From contig DASTPP010000374.1 of the NCBI GenBank assembly GCA_035762175.1, positions 62,001 through 126,000 on the forward strand: a stretch of DNA of 64,000 nt, given 5' to 3'. The notes under the pieces are model-generated. The model saw only the letters and a list, made by a program, of their open reading frames with translations. It had not been told where the DNA came from and made no database searches. Shown piece after piece: positions 8,534 to 16,296 of this stretch (position 1 is the first letter of the stretch; every line of letters starts with the position of its first letter). The DNA is from DASTPP01 sp035762175. GTDB taxonomy: Bacteria; Myxococcota_A; Polyangia; Polyangiales; Polyangiaceae. The position numbers and the translations under genes are program-made.

Positions 8534-8909
8534 GCGGCGGCGCGGGGGCGCCCCGGCGATCCACGGGCGGCGCTTTGTGGGGCCGACGCGTGCAATTTTC
8601 GGCGCCCGTTGGGCGCTTCGCCGCGCACCTTTCCGGCTATCGCGCCCGGTGAAGTCCGCGGGTCGCACCTTTCCGAATACCCCGCCCGCGCCCGCGGCGC
8701 GGCGGCGTTCGACCTTCGCGACCGCGACGCCCGCCGTGGCGGCGCGGTCTTCGCGGTCGCCCTGGGGCGCCTGGACGCCCACGTGGGCACCAAGGTAAGG
8801 GTCATGCTTTTGGTTCTTGATAGCTAATTTAGGAAATTGATTGTCATGATAAGCCTGCCATGACGTAAATCCAGCGGGGCCGAACTCGTCCCGTGAGGAG
8901 GTCCGTCTC
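8534..8909 (+). promoter_or_regulatory. AT-rich regulatory interval with paired 12-bp direct repeat
   Basis: A 376-base interval with no convincing gene. CGCACCTTTCCG occurs exactly at 8624-8635 and 8664-8675, 40 bases apart. From about 8795 to 8875 the composition switches to AT-rich (for example TTGATAGCTAATTTAGG), very different from the flanks, and is followed by a full GAGGAGGT ribosome-binding site at 8895-8902. I read this as the promoter region of the small-ORF pair that follows. No confident -35/-10 pair can be drawn, so the promoter type is unknown. Confidence 0.5.
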
Positions 8910-9020
8910 ATGGGCGTTCTTCGTTCGATGCCGGCCGCGCCTCGCGCGCCCGGCGCGCCTCGGGGCCGCGGCGGCAGCCGGCCGGCGCCCGGCGCCGCGG
9001 CGGGGGGCGGGTTTCGATGA
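8910..9020 (+). CDS. Small ORF, 36 aa, possible leader peptide
   Basis: A 36-codon ORF starting at ATG 8910, seven bases after the strongest ribosome-binding site in the window (GAGGAGGT). The peptide begins MGVLRSMPAAPRAPGAPR and is Arg/Pro/Gly-rich with no domain. Its stop overlaps the start of the next ORF as ATGA, the arrangement expected for translational coupling. It may be a leader peptide whose translation opens the downstream start, or a small basic protein in its own right. Confidence 0.45.
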   Translation: MGVLRSMPAAPRAPGAPRGRGGSRPAPGAAAGGGFR

Positions 9021-9277
9021 CGAGGGCCTCGCCCTCGGTGACGACGCGCACGCGCCTGGCCGAGGCGCGGCAAGCGGCGCTCTCCGCGCTGGAGCCCGCG
9101 TCGCAGGCGCTGCGGCGCGCGGTGCACGTCCTCGGCCGCCTGCGCAGGCGGGACGAGCGGCGCGAGCGCGATCGGGACGGGACGCGGGCTCGGGCGTACG
9201 CCGAGGCGCAAGCGTCCATCGCGCGTTGGGGCGGCGAGGGCGACGAAGACGAGGGCCCGAAGAGCGAGCGGCGCTGA
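9017..9277 (+). CDS. Small hypothetical helical protein
   Basis: 86-residue protein with no recognised family. Codon third positions are almost all G or C, like proven genes nearby, which supports coding. It starts at ATG 9017 inside the ATGA overlap with the 36-codon ORF. It is rich in Arg, Ala and Glu, predicted largely helical (ALEPASQALRRAVHVLGRL), with a charged Arg/Asp-rich middle and an acidic end (GDEDEGPKSE). No signal peptide or metal motif is visible. Expression is probably coupled to the upstream ORF. Confidence 0.5.
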   Translation: MTRASPSVTTRTRLAEARQAALSALEPASQALRRAVHVLGRLRRRDERRERDRDGTRARAYAEAQASIARWGGEGDEDEGPKSERR

Positions 9278-9426
9278 GCGACCACGCCCCGGGCGGCGCG
9301 GCGGGCTCGGCCGGGCGCGCCGGTCGCTGCCAGCGAGGGCGTAGCCGCGCGCCGTCGCCCGCGTCGCCCAGGTCGGCGAGCGAGCGCTCGAGCGGCGCTT
9401 CGACCTGGCGGGCGGGGTCGACCGGC

Positions 9427-9729
9427 TCAGCCGATGCCGCGCGGCACCTTGGCGAGGTCGACCTGCTCGAGGGCGTAGCGAATGAGCGCGCTACGGTTCG
9501 CCTTGGTCAGGCCGCGGGCCTTGAGCGCTTCGACCATCTGGTCGAGACGCTCGAGGTCTTCGTTGTAGAGCGAGATGCAGATGACCTTGTAGTGGTCGGG
9601 CCGGGGCGCCGCGCCTTGGCGGGCGCGGCGCGCGGGCGCGGGCGCGTAGAACGAACCCGAGAGCACCCCCTCGACCTCGTCGGGGTCGAGGACCGTGCGG
9701 GGCGCGCCGAACTGGTCGCTTTCACTCAT
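9427..9729 (-). CDS. Ribbon-helix-helix DNA-binding protein next to ParA
   Basis: 100-residue protein. The N-terminal ~45 residues are Pro/Ala/Arg-rich and probably flexible. The C-terminal part fits a ribbon-helix-helix (MetJ/Arc/CopG-type) fold: a beta strand HYKVICISLYNEDLERLD followed by helices ending NRSALIRYALEQVDL, with the classic NRSALIR turn. It sits 84 bases downstream of the ParA-like gene on the same strand, behind a strong GAGGTG ribosome-binding site. By analogy with ParA-ParG/Omega modules it may be the DNA-binding partner that stimulates the ATPase, autoregulates the locus, or both. No centromere-like repeats are evident in the 84-base spacer. Confidence 0.75.
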   Translation of the reverse strand: MSESDQFGAPRTVLDPDEVEGVLSGSFYAPAPARRARQGAAPRPDHYKVICISLYNEDLERLDQMVEALKARGLTKANRSALIRYALEQVDLAKVPRGIG

Positions 9730-9813
9730 GATTGAACACCTCGCGGGAAAAGTTGGCCCCGCCGCCCGGAGGCGACCCGGGGCGGCGGGCGGGGCACGAC
9801 GGCCGCCGCGCGC

Positions 9814-12084
9814 TCACGCGCTCACCACGTTGCCGACCGAGCCCGAAGCCGCCGCGGCCCGGGAGCCGAGCACGGTGTCGACGAGGCTCGCGTAGTCTTC
9901 GGCCGCCGGCGACCCGGCGGCGTACTCGAAAATGGTCTGCCCCTGCGCCGGGGCCTCCTTGACCTTGATGGCCTGCCGGACGGGGCGCAGACAACGATCG
10001 CCGAAGTGCTTTTTGAGCGTATCGACGGCCTCGTTGCAAATTTTCGCCCGGGCATCGAAGAAGGTCGGCAAAACGCCCCAGATGCGGACCGGGTGGTGCA
10101 AGAGCTGGTTGACGTTCTTGACCGTCTTGATGACCTGCCGCACGCCGACGAGCGACAGGTAGTCGCACGCGACCGGCACGAGCACGCTGTCGACCAGGCA
10201 AAGTGCGTTCTGGTTGAGCAGCGACAGGCTCGGCGAGCAGTCGACGATGACGTAGTCGTAGCCCTCGAGCGCGGGGGCGAGCCTCGCGGCGAGCACCCGG
10301 TCGCGGTTCTGCCGGCCGGCCAGGTACAGCTCGGCGGCCGCGAGCGTCTCGTTCGAAGGCAGGAGGTCGAGCCCCGGGCGCACCGTGGTGATGGCGTCGC
10401 CCGCCGCGAGCCCCATCACGAGCACGTGGTAGAGCGAGCGCTCGGCCTGCACGCCGAGCGAGACGGCCACGTTGCCCTGCGCGTCGGCGTCGACGAGCAA
10501 GACGCGCTTGCCCCGCAGTGCGAGCCCCGCCGCGAGGCTCACCGAGGTGGTCGTCTTGCCGGTGCCGCCCTTGTGGTTGAACACCGCGACGAGGCGCGGC
10601 GACGAGGGCGCCGCCGGCGCCGCGGAGGGCCGGGACGCGTTCGCGGGGCCGACGCCCCGCAGCGGCGCGGCCGGCGACGCCGAGGCGCGCGCCCCCTCGG
10701 CCGGCGCGCGGACGGGCGGGGCCGCCGGCGAGGACGCCGGGCCCGACGCCCGCGCCGGCGGGGGCTGCGGCGAGGCGGCCGGCAGGCGCGTCGAGGCCCC
10801 CTCGGCCGGGGCGCGAACCGAAGGCGGCGCGGGCGACGCCGAGGCGCGCGGGGCCGGCGCCTCGCTCGCCGCCGGGCCCTGGGCCGACGCGGGCTCGGCG
10901 ACCGGGCTGCGGCCCGAGACCGGCTCGGCGACCGGGCTGCGGCCCGAGACGGGCTCGGCGACCAGGCTGCGGCCCGAAACCGGCTCGGCGACCGGACTGA
11001 GGCCCGAAACCGGCTCGGCGACCGGGATCCGACCCGACGCCGGCTCGGCCGCGGCCGGGCCCCGGACGGGCGGCGGCGCGGGCGAGCCACGGCCGGCCGC
11101 GCCCGCCGCCGGCGCGCGCACCGAAGGCGGCAGCGGCGACGCGCCGACCGGCCGCGCCAGCGGCGGCGGCGGCGACGCCTGGCCGACCCGCACCGGCGGC
11201 GGCTGGGGCGAGGCGCCTGCCGGACGCACCAGCGGCGGCGGCGGCGACGCGACCGCGCCCGGGCGCGCCAGCGGGGGTTGCGGCGACGCGCCCACGCCCG
11301 ACCGCACCGAGGGCGGCAGCGGCGACGCCCCGGGCCGCACCGAGGGCGGCAAGGGCGACGCACCCGACGCCGGCCGCACCGAAGGGGGCAGCGGCGACGT
11401 CGCCCCCCCGCGCGAGAGGGGCGGCAGCGGCGGCGCGGCCAGCCCCGCGCGCGCCATCGCCTGGGGCGAGGGCGCGCCGGCCCGCGCGGCCGGAGGCGGC
11501 GGCGAGGCGGCGAGCTCGGGCCGGCTCGGCGACGGCGGCGGCAAGGTCGGCGCGACCGCGCGCGGCGGGTGGGGCGAGGCGACGCCGGGGCGGGGCGTCG
11601 GGGTCGCGGAAGGCGCCTCGAAGCGCGCCGCGTACGGCGGGCTCGTGCCCAGCGCCGGCGTCACCGCGAGGTCGGACGCGGGCGACGCGGGCGCGGCCTC
11701 CGACCCTTCGGCGGGCCCGGCCGAGGCCTCGATCAGCAGGCGCGCCGGCACCTCGCCCGACTGCTCGGCCGAGCAGCGCGCCGCGAGCTCGCCGAGGCGC
11801 AGGCCCTTCGCCTCGGCCACGAGCTGCGTGCGGCAGGCCATCGAGCAGGCGTAGCGGCGCTGCCCGCGCACGTGCAGCACCTGCGAGACCAGCTCGACCC
11901 GGAAGCGCGTCGCGCACGCGTCGCAGGTCGCCGTGCCGTCGTCGCCCGAGCGCCGCTGGCTCTGCTCGAGGCAACCCTGCGAGCAGTAAAACGCGAAGCC
12001 GCCCTGCCGCTCCTCCATCTGGTAGCGGAACTGCACGTCGAAGTGTTGGCCACAGACGCTGCAAGCTTCGCGCATGGAACTCAT
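9814..12084 (-). CDS. ParA-like ATPase with two N-terminal zinc fingers and long repeat linker
   Basis: 756 residues in three parts. First, two tandem zinc fingers with identical architecture, CxxC-x22-CxxxC (Cys 8/11/34/38 and 54/57/80/84), resembling TRASH/MYM-type fingers. Second, a disordered linker of about 390 residues made of repeats of the type SPxPPxxR and a 10-residue GRSPVAEPVS unit. Third, a C-terminal ParA/MinD-type ATPase with deviant Walker A HKGGTGKTTTSVSL (signature Lys 505, Walker Lys 510), LLVDADAQGNVAVSLG, and VIVDCSPSLSLLN. The start at ATG 12084 has AGGAGA about 7 bases upstream. ParA proteins move DNA or protein cargo by ATP-dependent gradients. The fingers and linker suggest tethering to a partner or to DNA. 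The neighbouring RHH gene completes a two-gene segregation-like module. Confidence 0.85.
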   Translation of the reverse strand: MSSMREACSVCGQHFDVQFRYQMEERQGGFAFYCSQGCLEQSQRRSGDDGTATCDACATRFRVELVSQVLHVRGQRRYACSMACRTQLVAEAKGLRLGELAARCSAEQSGEVPARLLIEASAGPAEGSEAAPASPASDLAVTPALGTSPPYAARFEAPSATPTPRPGVASPHPPRAVAPTLPPPSPSRPELAASPPPPAARAGAPSPQAMARAGLAAPPLPPLSRGGATSPLPPSVRPASGASPLPPSVRPGASPLPPSVRSGVGASPQPPLARPGAVASPPPPLVRPAGASPQPPPVRVGQASPPPPLARPVGASPLPPSVRAPAAGAAGRGSPAPPPVRGPAAAEPASGRIPVAEPVSGLSPVAEPVSGRSLVAEPVSGRSPVAEPVSGRSPVAEPASAQGPAASEAPAPRASASPAPPSVRAPAEGASTRLPAASPQPPPARASGPASSPAAPPVRAPAEGARASASPAAPLRGVGPANASRPSAAPAAPSSPRLVAVFNHKGGTGKTTTSVSLAAGLALRGKRVLLVDADAQGNVAVSLGVQAERSLYHVLVMGLAAGDAITTVRPGLDLLPSNETLAAAELYLAGRQNRDRVLAARLAPALEGYDYVIVDCSPSLSLLNQNALCLVDSVLVPVACDYLSLVGVRQVIKTVKNVNQLLHHPVRIWGVLPTFFDARAKICNEAVDTLKKHFGDRCLRPVRQAIKVKEAPAQGQTIFEYAAGSPAAEDYASLVDTVLGSRAAAASGSVGNVVSA
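10891..11040 (-). repeat. Five 30-bp tandem repeats in ParA linker
   Basis: Five consecutive 30-bp units (starting 10891, 10921, 10951, 10981 and 11011) encode the decapeptide GRSPVAEPVS with small variations. They keep the frame and lie within the linker between the zinc fingers and the ATPase. Neighbouring degenerate repeats encode SPxPPxxR-type units over about 11080-11600. Confidence 0.85.
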
Positions 12085-12435
12085 GCCGGGTCTCCTGTGC
12101 CGGCGGCGCCGGCCTCGGAACGGGCGGACAGGGGCTCCCTGCCCCCACAAGCTTTGCCCACAAAGCGAGAGGGGGGGCCAACTTTTTGTGCGACGCCCCG
12201 GACGCCCGATCGTCGGGCGGGGCGCGCCCGCGCGAGCGGACGAACGGGAAGAGCCGGCTCAGGCTCTCATCGCCCCCCCCGCGAGGGCCAAAAACTAGAC
12301 CGGCTTGACCAATTTCTTGCCCCGCTGCGCGCCCCGCACAGCCCGGCCCGAATTCTCCGCTGCCGCCCGCCGCGCTCGGGCCGCCGCCCGCGCCCCCGGG
12401 GCGGCGACGATCGTTCGGCCCGGGCCCGGGCGGGC
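12085..12435 (-). promoter_or_regulatory. Upstream region of the zinc-finger ParA gene
   Basis: A 351-base stretch between the coupled pseudokinase/lipoprotein pair and the ParA-like gene on the same strand. I find no gene here. Two relatively AT-rich patches (about 12178-12192 and 12287-12318) stand out from the GC-rich surroundings and are the likely promoter area for the ParA gene. No sigma-factor boxes can be assigned with confidence. Confidence 0.4.
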
Positions 12436-13290
12436 CTAGACCTCCGAGCGAAGGGCGACGACCAGGCAGCGCTCGCAGAGCGAGGGCGCGCGCGCGGCGC
12501 CGACCCCGAAGGGCCGCCCCGTGATCTCGACCTGCCCGCGGAAGGGCGGCGCCCCCGCGCCCACCTTGGCCCCGAGCCCCAGCCCCTCGACCGCCTGGCG
12601 CGAGACCTCGGGCACCGTGGGGCTGCCGTACACCCGCTCGCCGACGACCACGAACGCGTGCAGCAGCGGCAGCTCGGTCGCCTTCGCCCCCGGCTCGTAG
12701 CGGACCTCGGTCTTGATCTGCTCTTCGAGGTGGCGCGCGAAGAGCCGCCACGCCCAGCCCGTCGCGAAGTAGCCCCGCGGCCCCCCCTCGCCCGCGATCG
12801 CCGCCGCCGCCACCCACTGCGCGTCCGCCCCCTCGCGCACCGAGCGCAGCTCGGCCATCTCGCCGAGCGCCTCGACGTAGCCGCCCGAGGCCCCCACAAG
12901 CCCCGGAAACGCCCCGAAGAGCGACTTGCCCGCGAGCGGCTCGCCCTCGCGATCGCTCGCCAGGACCACCCCCGCCGGGTCGGTGACGGCGAAGAACGTG
13001 CTCTTGGCCACGAGCAGATCGCGCTCGGCCTGCCGCGCCTTGTCCATCGCGGCGCGGATGTCGGCCGGCGGCGGCACCTTGTCGCGCCCCGCGAAGAGCC
13101 GCTCGCCGAGCCGCTTCGCCCCCGCCGGCAGCCCCGCGCGCACCTGCTTCACGTCCTCGTCGGCGATCTGCGCGAGGCGCGCGGCGTGCGCCGGCGCCTT
13201 CTCTTCGGACACCTTCGCCTTGCCGCCGCAGCCGGGCGCGAGCGCCGCCGCGGCGAGCGCGGGCCAGAGGCGCCGGGCGCGCGCCCTCAC
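12436..13290 (-). CDS. Hypothetical lipoprotein coupled to pseudokinase
   Basis: 284 residues. It starts at GTG 13290, which overlaps the stop of the upstream pseudokinase gene as GTGA, so the two are translationally coupled. The signal LWPALAAAALAPGC ends in a lipobox Cys, predicting a membrane-anchored periplasmic or outer-membrane protein. The mature region has a helical segment, then STFFAVTDPAGVVLASDREG, which resembles the strand pattern of an extracytoplasmic Cache/PAS-like sensor. A conserved-looking C-terminal PPFRGQVEITGRPFGVGAAR follows. The sensor reading is tentative. It may supply an extracytoplasmic input to its coupled partner. Confidence 0.65.
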   Translation of the reverse strand: MRARARRLWPALAAAALAPGCGGKAKVSEEKAPAHAARLAQIADEDVKQVRAGLPAGAKRLGERLFAGRDKVPPPADIRAAMDKARQAERDLLVAKSTFFAVTDPAGVVLASDREGEPLAGKSLFGAFPGLVGASGGYVEALGEMAELRSVREGADAQWVAAAAIAGEGGPRGYFATGWAWRLFARHLEEQIKTEVRYEPGAKATELPLLHAFVVVGERVYGSPTVPEVSRQAVEGLGLGAKVGAGAPPFRGQVEITGRPFGVGAARAPSLCERCLVVALRSEV

Positions 13291-14807
13291 TGCGCGCTGC
13301 ACGCCTCGGTGACGCCGCGCTCGCAGGCGCGCTTCTGCAGCTCGACCGCGCGCGCCGTATCTTTCGCGACGCCGAGCCCCTGGCGGTAGACGTTGGCGAG
13401 GTCGAAGCAGCTCACCCCGTCGTCGCCGTCGCAGCCCTTCTGGTAGAGCGAGGCCGCCGTCGCCTTGCTCTCGGCCACGCCCTCGCCGAGCGCGTACTGC
13501 TGCGCCAGCTCGTTGCACGCGGCCATGTCGCCGCCGTCGCACGCCTTCTTGAAGAGCTCGGCCGCGCGCGCGTCGTTGCGCGAGCCCTTCAGCCCGCCGC
13601 GGTAGACCAGCCCCACGCCGTGGCACGCGATGGCGTCGCCGCCCGCGCACGCCTTCTCGGCCTCGGGCAGGTCGCCCATCGCCAGGCGCAGGGCCTTGGC
13701 GCGGGCGGAGTTCGCCGCGTCCGAGCCGCCCATCAGGCGGCCGAGCCCGATGCCGCCCCCGAGCGCGATCGCCACGAGCGCGAGCAGCGCGGCGATGGCC
13801 GGCTTCGGGTTCCTCGCGATCGCCTGCATCATCGGCGGCAGCGGCGGCGGCTTCGCCCGCTGCTGGGCGATGCGCGCGGCGACCCGCGCCTCGTCCTCGG
13901 TGTCCTCCTGGACGTCGAACTCGTCGAGGACTTTGGCCTCCTTGAAGAGCTCGGACGCGCCCCGGTACGCCGCCGCCGCGTCGGCGAAGCGCGCCTTCGG
14001 GTCGGGCGCGACGCAGCGCGCGAACCAGTTGTCGAACCACTTCGGCAGCCGCGCCTGCAGCCCGAGCGAGCGCACCCGCGCCGAGGGCGGCTCGGCCGCC
14101 CCCGCCTTGATCTCGCGCGCGAGCGCGTCGCCCTCGGTCGCCTGCCAGTAGGGCCGGCCGCACACGAGCGCGAAGGCCACCAGCCCGAGCGCCCAGACGT
14201 CCGACGCCTTGGTCGCCGGCTGCCCCGCGAGCTGCTCGGGCGAGAGCCACAGCACCCGCCCCGGCGAGCGGCCCACCGCCTCGTGCACCGAGGGCGGCAG
14301 CCCCACGTCGAGCAGCTGCAAGAAGAAGGGCGACTCGCCCCGCCCCGGCAGCGACAAGAAGATGGTCTCGGGCGTCACGCCCCCGTGCACCAGCCCCGCG
14401 TTGTGCAGCGCCTCGAGCGCCTGGCAAAGCTGGCCGAGGACCTCGTCCCAGATCGGCAGCGGCCAGTCGCCCTGGTAGTTCGCGAGCGCGGCCGCCAGAT
14501 CGGCCCCGTCGAGGTAGTCGCGCACCAGGTAGGGCCGGCCGCTGCCATCGTCGACGCCCGCCGCCAGGTACGCCACGAAGCGGTCGTTGCCGAGGCGCCC
14601 GACCTTGCGCACCGCGTCGACGAAGCGCGCGCGGGCGTCGGCGCCGGTCGCGACCTTCGGGTCGAAGGCCTCGAGGACGAGAAAGCGCCCCGTGCTCTGC
14701 TGCTCAACCTCGTAAACCCCCCAGCCCTCGCCCTCTCGGACTGGTTTTTGAACTACGTAATCGTTGCCGAAGGTTGCCCCCACGGCCAAGCCGCCACGAG
14801 CCGACAT
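13287..14807 (-). CDS. Transmembrane pseudokinase with C-terminal Sel1-like repeats
   Basis: About 506 residues. The N-terminal ~270 residues have the fold pattern of a Hanks-type Ser/Thr kinase, but the catalytic residues are missing: the VAIK Lys is Glu (LVLEAF, about residue 46), HRD is HGG (residues 141-143, VHGGVTPETIF), and DFG is DVG (167-169). The substrate-lobe features SPEQLAG and SDVWALGLVAFALVCGRPYW remain. One transmembrane segment follows (about 335-357, AALLALVAIALGGGIGLG), then at least three Cys-rich Sel1-like repeats outside the membrane. I take ATG 14807 as start; GTG 14816 is an alternative. It is likely a scaffold or allosteric pseudokinase working with the coupled lipoprotein. 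Confidence 0.8.
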   Translation of the reverse strand: MSARGGLAVGATFGNDYVVQKPVREGEGWGVYEVEQQSTGRFLVLEAFDPKVATGADARARFVDAVRKVGRLGNDRFVAYLAAGVDDGSGRPYLVRDYLDGADLAAALANYQGDWPLPIWDEVLGQLCQALEALHNAGLVHGGVTPETIFLSLPGRGESPFFLQLLDVGLPPSVHEAVGRSPGRVLWLSPEQLAGQPATKASDVWALGLVAFALVCGRPYWQATEGDALAREIKAGAAEPPSARVRSLGLQARLPKWFDNWFARCVAPDPKARFADAAAAYRGASELFKEAKVLDEFDVQEDTEDEARVAARIAQQRAKPPPLPPMMQAIARNPKPAIAALLALVAIALGGGIGLGRLMGGSDAANSARAKALRLAMGDLPEAEKACAGGDAIACHGVGLVYRGGLKGSRNDARAAELFKKACDGGDMAACNELAQQYALGEGVAESKATAASLYQKGCDGDDGVSCFDLANVYRQGLGVAKDTARAVELQKRACERGVTEACSAQ

Positions 14808-15071
14808 GCGCCCCACCCTACCAAGACAGCGTATGGGGCGACAATGCCCGAGGTTGGCCTGGCCGGCCAGTGCCCCCCCGGGAGCCCCCCGGGAGCCCCC
14901 CGGACACCCCTAGGCCCCCCCGGGTCGGCCCTCGGCGCCCGGGGGCGACGGGGGCGGCGCCCGGCGCGGGGGGGGCCGCCCCCGCCGCCCCGCCGGCCGC
15001 CTCGGGGCTCTCTGAAGCCCGGGCGGGCCTAGGCCGCCGGCCGAACGCGACGCCGGGGCCCCGCAGTCTTC

Positions 15072-15103
15072 TTGACAGTTCGCGGGTTTGCCCACCCCAT
15101 ACC
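15072..15103 (+). promoter_or_regulatory. Putative promoter of S51-like peptidase gene
   Basis: A perfect TTGACA (15072-15077) lies about 40 bases before the ATG in otherwise GC-rich DNA, followed at 19-20 bases by a weak CATACC. This is consistent with a housekeeping-type promoter with a long spacer and a very short leader. The -10 element is poor, so this is tentative. Confidence 0.4.
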
Positions 15104-15113
15104 ACGGCAAACC

Positions 15114-16055
15114 ATGCGCGGAACGGCCCTCCTCTACAGCTCTCACAACCGAGGCAGCTTTCTTCACAACGACTACATCGTGCAGCGCGCCCTGCGAGGC
15201 CGGCAGAACCGGCGCATTCTCTTCTTGCCGATGTCCGAGACCGTCGAGAACGGCAACGAGCTGTCGCGGCAAGAGTTCTCGTACGGCGGCTTCGAGTGGT
15301 TCTTCCGCTTTTATGACCGCTTCGGGCTCGAGTACTTCCCCTTTTATTGGCGCTCGACGCTGCGCAAGGAAGACGTCGACCAGCTCTGGCACCACCTCTG
15401 GTCGTCCGAGGTCGTCATCTTGGGCGGGGGCCACAGCCGCACGGGCCTGCGGCGCTACAAAGAGCTCGGCGCGCGCTTCGACGGCGAGTGGGGCAAGTTC
15501 GGGCGCCTGCTGCACGAGCGGCAGGCGCGGGGCCTGCTGACGGTGGGCTTCTCGGCCGGCGCCGACCAGCTCGCCGAGTACCTCTTCGCGCGCACGCAGG
15601 GCGTGCAGGCCGACACCGACGGCTTCGGCCTCGCGCGCAACGTCATCTGCACCCTGCACCACGACGGGGGCAGAAACGGCGAGCTGCGCGAGGGCGCGCG
15701 CCGCCTGCCGCACTGCCTCGCCTTCGGCCTGCCGAACGACGCGGGCATCTACCTCGACCAGGGCGTCTTGCCGTCCGGCAACCACTGGCAGGTCATCGAG
15801 TTCGTCGTCGACCAGTCGTGGACGGAGCCGCGCGACTACTGGCACGTCAAGACCCGCTCGGGCGCCCTCGTCGAGCACTTCTACGCCGACGGGCGGCACT
15901 GGGCCTTTCAGGGCGGCGACCGGCTCGTGCGCGTGCAGTCGGGCGACAACCGCTTTCACGCGGCCTGGGTGCACAGCCACGGCCGCATGATGAACTACCA
16001 CAGCCAGCGCTACGACGGCTTCGACAGCATCGACGAGGTGCTCGCGCGGCACTGA
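15114..16055 (+). CDS. Peptidase S51-like (cyanophycinase/dipeptidase E-type) protein
   Basis: 313 residues from ATG 15114. The central segment has the family pattern: VVILGGGHSRTGLRRYKEL (the strand-turn-helix carrying the oxyanion-type Gly run) and LLTVGFSAGADQLAEYL with the nucleophile Ser in GFSAG. A His-rich C-terminal half (WHVKTRSGALVEHFYADGRH) is also present. S51 enzymes are cytosolic Ser peptidases acting on cyanophycin or Asp-dipeptides. Overall divergence makes the substrate uncertain. No signal peptide. The gene stands alone between the pseudokinase gene (divergent) and a repeat element that begins 11 bases after its stop. Confidence 0.7.
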   Translation: MRGTALLYSSHNRGSFLHNDYIVQRALRGRQNRRILFLPMSETVENGNELSRQEFSYGGFEWFFRFYDRFGLEYFPFYWRSTLRKEDVDQLWHHLWSSEVVILGGGHSRTGLRRYKELGARFDGEWGKFGRLLHERQARGLLTVGFSAGADQLAEYLFARTQGVQADTDGFGLARNVICTLHHDGGRNGELREGARRLPHCLAFGLPNDAGIYLDQGVLPSGNHWQVIEFVVDQSWTEPRDYWHVKTRSGALVEHFYADGRHWAFQGGDRLVRVQSGDNRFHAAWVHSHGRMMNYHSQRYDGFDSIDEVLARH

Positions 16056-16065
16056 TCAGCAGGGC

Positions 16066-16292
16066 GCCCCGCACTGAAGTGCGGGGCACGGAGTAGCCCG
16101 CTCGAACGGACCGCAAAGCCCGCCCCTCGTTGGGGGCGGGCTCGCGCGCCGCGAGGTGCTTTCGCACGCTCGCCCGGAAGCCCGGAGCCCTTGGGAGCCC
16201 GCCCCCAACGAGGGGCGGGCTTTGCTCTGCGGACCGGCCCGCTTCCGCGCGGCACGCCTTGGATACGCCGTGCCCCCGACTTCAGTCGGGGG
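16066..16292 (-). repeat. Dispersed hairpin-bounded repeat, copy 1 (inverted orientation)
   Basis: A 227-bp non-coding element. The left end is a 9-bp stem hairpin (16066-16087) with loop TGAA. The right end is an 8-bp stem hairpin (16273-16292, CCCCCGAC/GTCGGGGG) with loop TTCA. Inside is a perfect 30-bp inverted repeat (16114-16143 and 16195-16224) containing CAAAGCCCGCCCC. Read on the minus strand the element aligns with copies at about 45.0 and 62.0 kb, sharing the ends, GCCGCGCGGAAGCG-like and CAAAGCCCGCCCC blocks, and CTTCCGGGCGAGC. It lies between convergent genes. Confidence 0.8.
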
Positions 16293-16296
16293 AGCG

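Noticed and set aside
8795..8875. Sigma-54 promoter
   Set aside because: No TGGC-N7/8-TTGC pair is present; only general AT-richness can be stated.
7670..9211. Minus-strand ORF spanning the 8.8-kb AT-rich stretch
   Set aside because: It crosses a region of abrupt base-composition change without any codon-position pattern and overlaps better-supported plus-strand genes.
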